Assembly: GCA_947176715.1 (NCBI GenBank)
Contig: CAMWRR010000130.1
Coordinates: 1-5,322, forward strand
DNA: 5,322 nucleotides
Source: an uncultured Rikenellaceae bacterium
Lineage (GTDB): Bacteria > Bacteroidota > Bacteroidia > Bacteroidales > Rikenellaceae
Reading direction: 5' to 3'
The number at the start of each line of letters is the position of its first letter. Positions within the stretch are counted from its first letter, which is position 1. Below, in pieces: positions 5,205 to 5,322 of this stretch. Below the pieces are notes generated by a model. That model saw nothing but the letters and a program-made list of their open reading frames with translations. It made no database searches and was not told where the DNA came from. The position numbers were made by a program, and so were the translations under genes.

Positions 5205-5322
5205 CAACGTAAAAGAAGTTTGCATCGGCGTCAGATTTTTGACGTTTGATAAAAGTTCTTTGACAGGTATAAGACAGAATTTGAAAAGAAGCAGATGACT
5301 GTTTTTAGGAACAGTTCAAAAG
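5205..5322 (+). other. Leader of a ribosomal RNA operon (partial, 16S lies beyond the edge)
   Basis: After the strong promoter comes a non-coding stretch with a boxA-like antitermination motif at 5255-5265, preceded by a small hairpin (CGTCA 5229-5233 with TGACG 5240-5244) and followed by a second one (ACTGTT 5298-5303 with AACAGT 5310-5315, six-base loop). This order, promoter then boxA then purine-rich sequence, is typical of pre-16S leaders in Bacteroidota. The 16S sequence itself is not in the window, so the identity is inferred from the leader only; a tRNA or other stable RNA operon is the main alternative. Confidence 0.7.
5255..5265 (+). promoter_or_regulatory. boxA-like antitermination site
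   Basis: GTTCTTTGACA resembles the bacterial rRNA boxA (E. coli TGCTCTTTAACA), the RNA site bound by NusB and NusE (S10) that makes polymerase resist Rho termination in rRNA operons. It lies about 50 bases after the expected transcription start, a normal position. No boxB is needed in rRNA operons and none is claimed. Confidence 0.7.

Noticed and set aside
1..5322. CRISPR array, tRNA, insertion sequence or defence genes
   Set aside because: No regularly spaced repeats, no cloverleaf with a CCA-type end, no transposase or nuclease motifs were seen on either strand.

Overview
The window looks like chromosomal DNA of a Bacteroidota member, most likely Bacteroidales. The evidence is the -7/-33 promoters of the TAnnTTTG / TTTG type, the absence of Shine-Dalgarno sequences before the genes, and the style of the protein families. 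I cannot name the genus. Nothing in the window looks like a phage, transposon, CRISPR array or defence island.

Layout from left to right. (1) The start of rpoN (sigma-54) on the minus strand, cut by the left edge. (2) A 351-base gap holding the divergent promoters of rpoN and dusB and two small hairpins. (3) dusB, a complete tRNA-dihydrouridine synthase on the plus strand. (4) A 283-base gap between convergent genes, containing a roughly 140-base element bounded by imperfect inverted repeats. (5) A gamma-class carbonic anhydrase-like hexapeptide protein on the minus strand. (6) mazG on the minus strand. (7) Three tandem minus-strand genes for TM2-domain membrane proteins that share a conserved cytosolic N-terminus; they end in a good intrinsic terminator just before mazG. 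(8) A divergent regulatory region with a clear promoter reading left into the TM2 genes and a near-perfect promoter reading right into what looks like the leader of a ribosomal RNA operon. A boxA-like GTTCTTTGACA lies in that leader; the 16S gene itself would begin beyond the right edge.

Functionally, rpoN, dusB, mazG and the carbonic anhydrase-like gene are ordinary housekeeping genes. The least explained part is the TM2 triplet: one short canonical protein and two longer ones with an extra hydrophobic segment inserted inside the TM2 fold, transcribed divergently from an rRNA operon. Other points for a second look are the inverted-repeat element after dusB, a perfect palindrome just before the carbonic anhydrase-like start, and the terminator-like hairpin lying only 13 bases before the mazG start.
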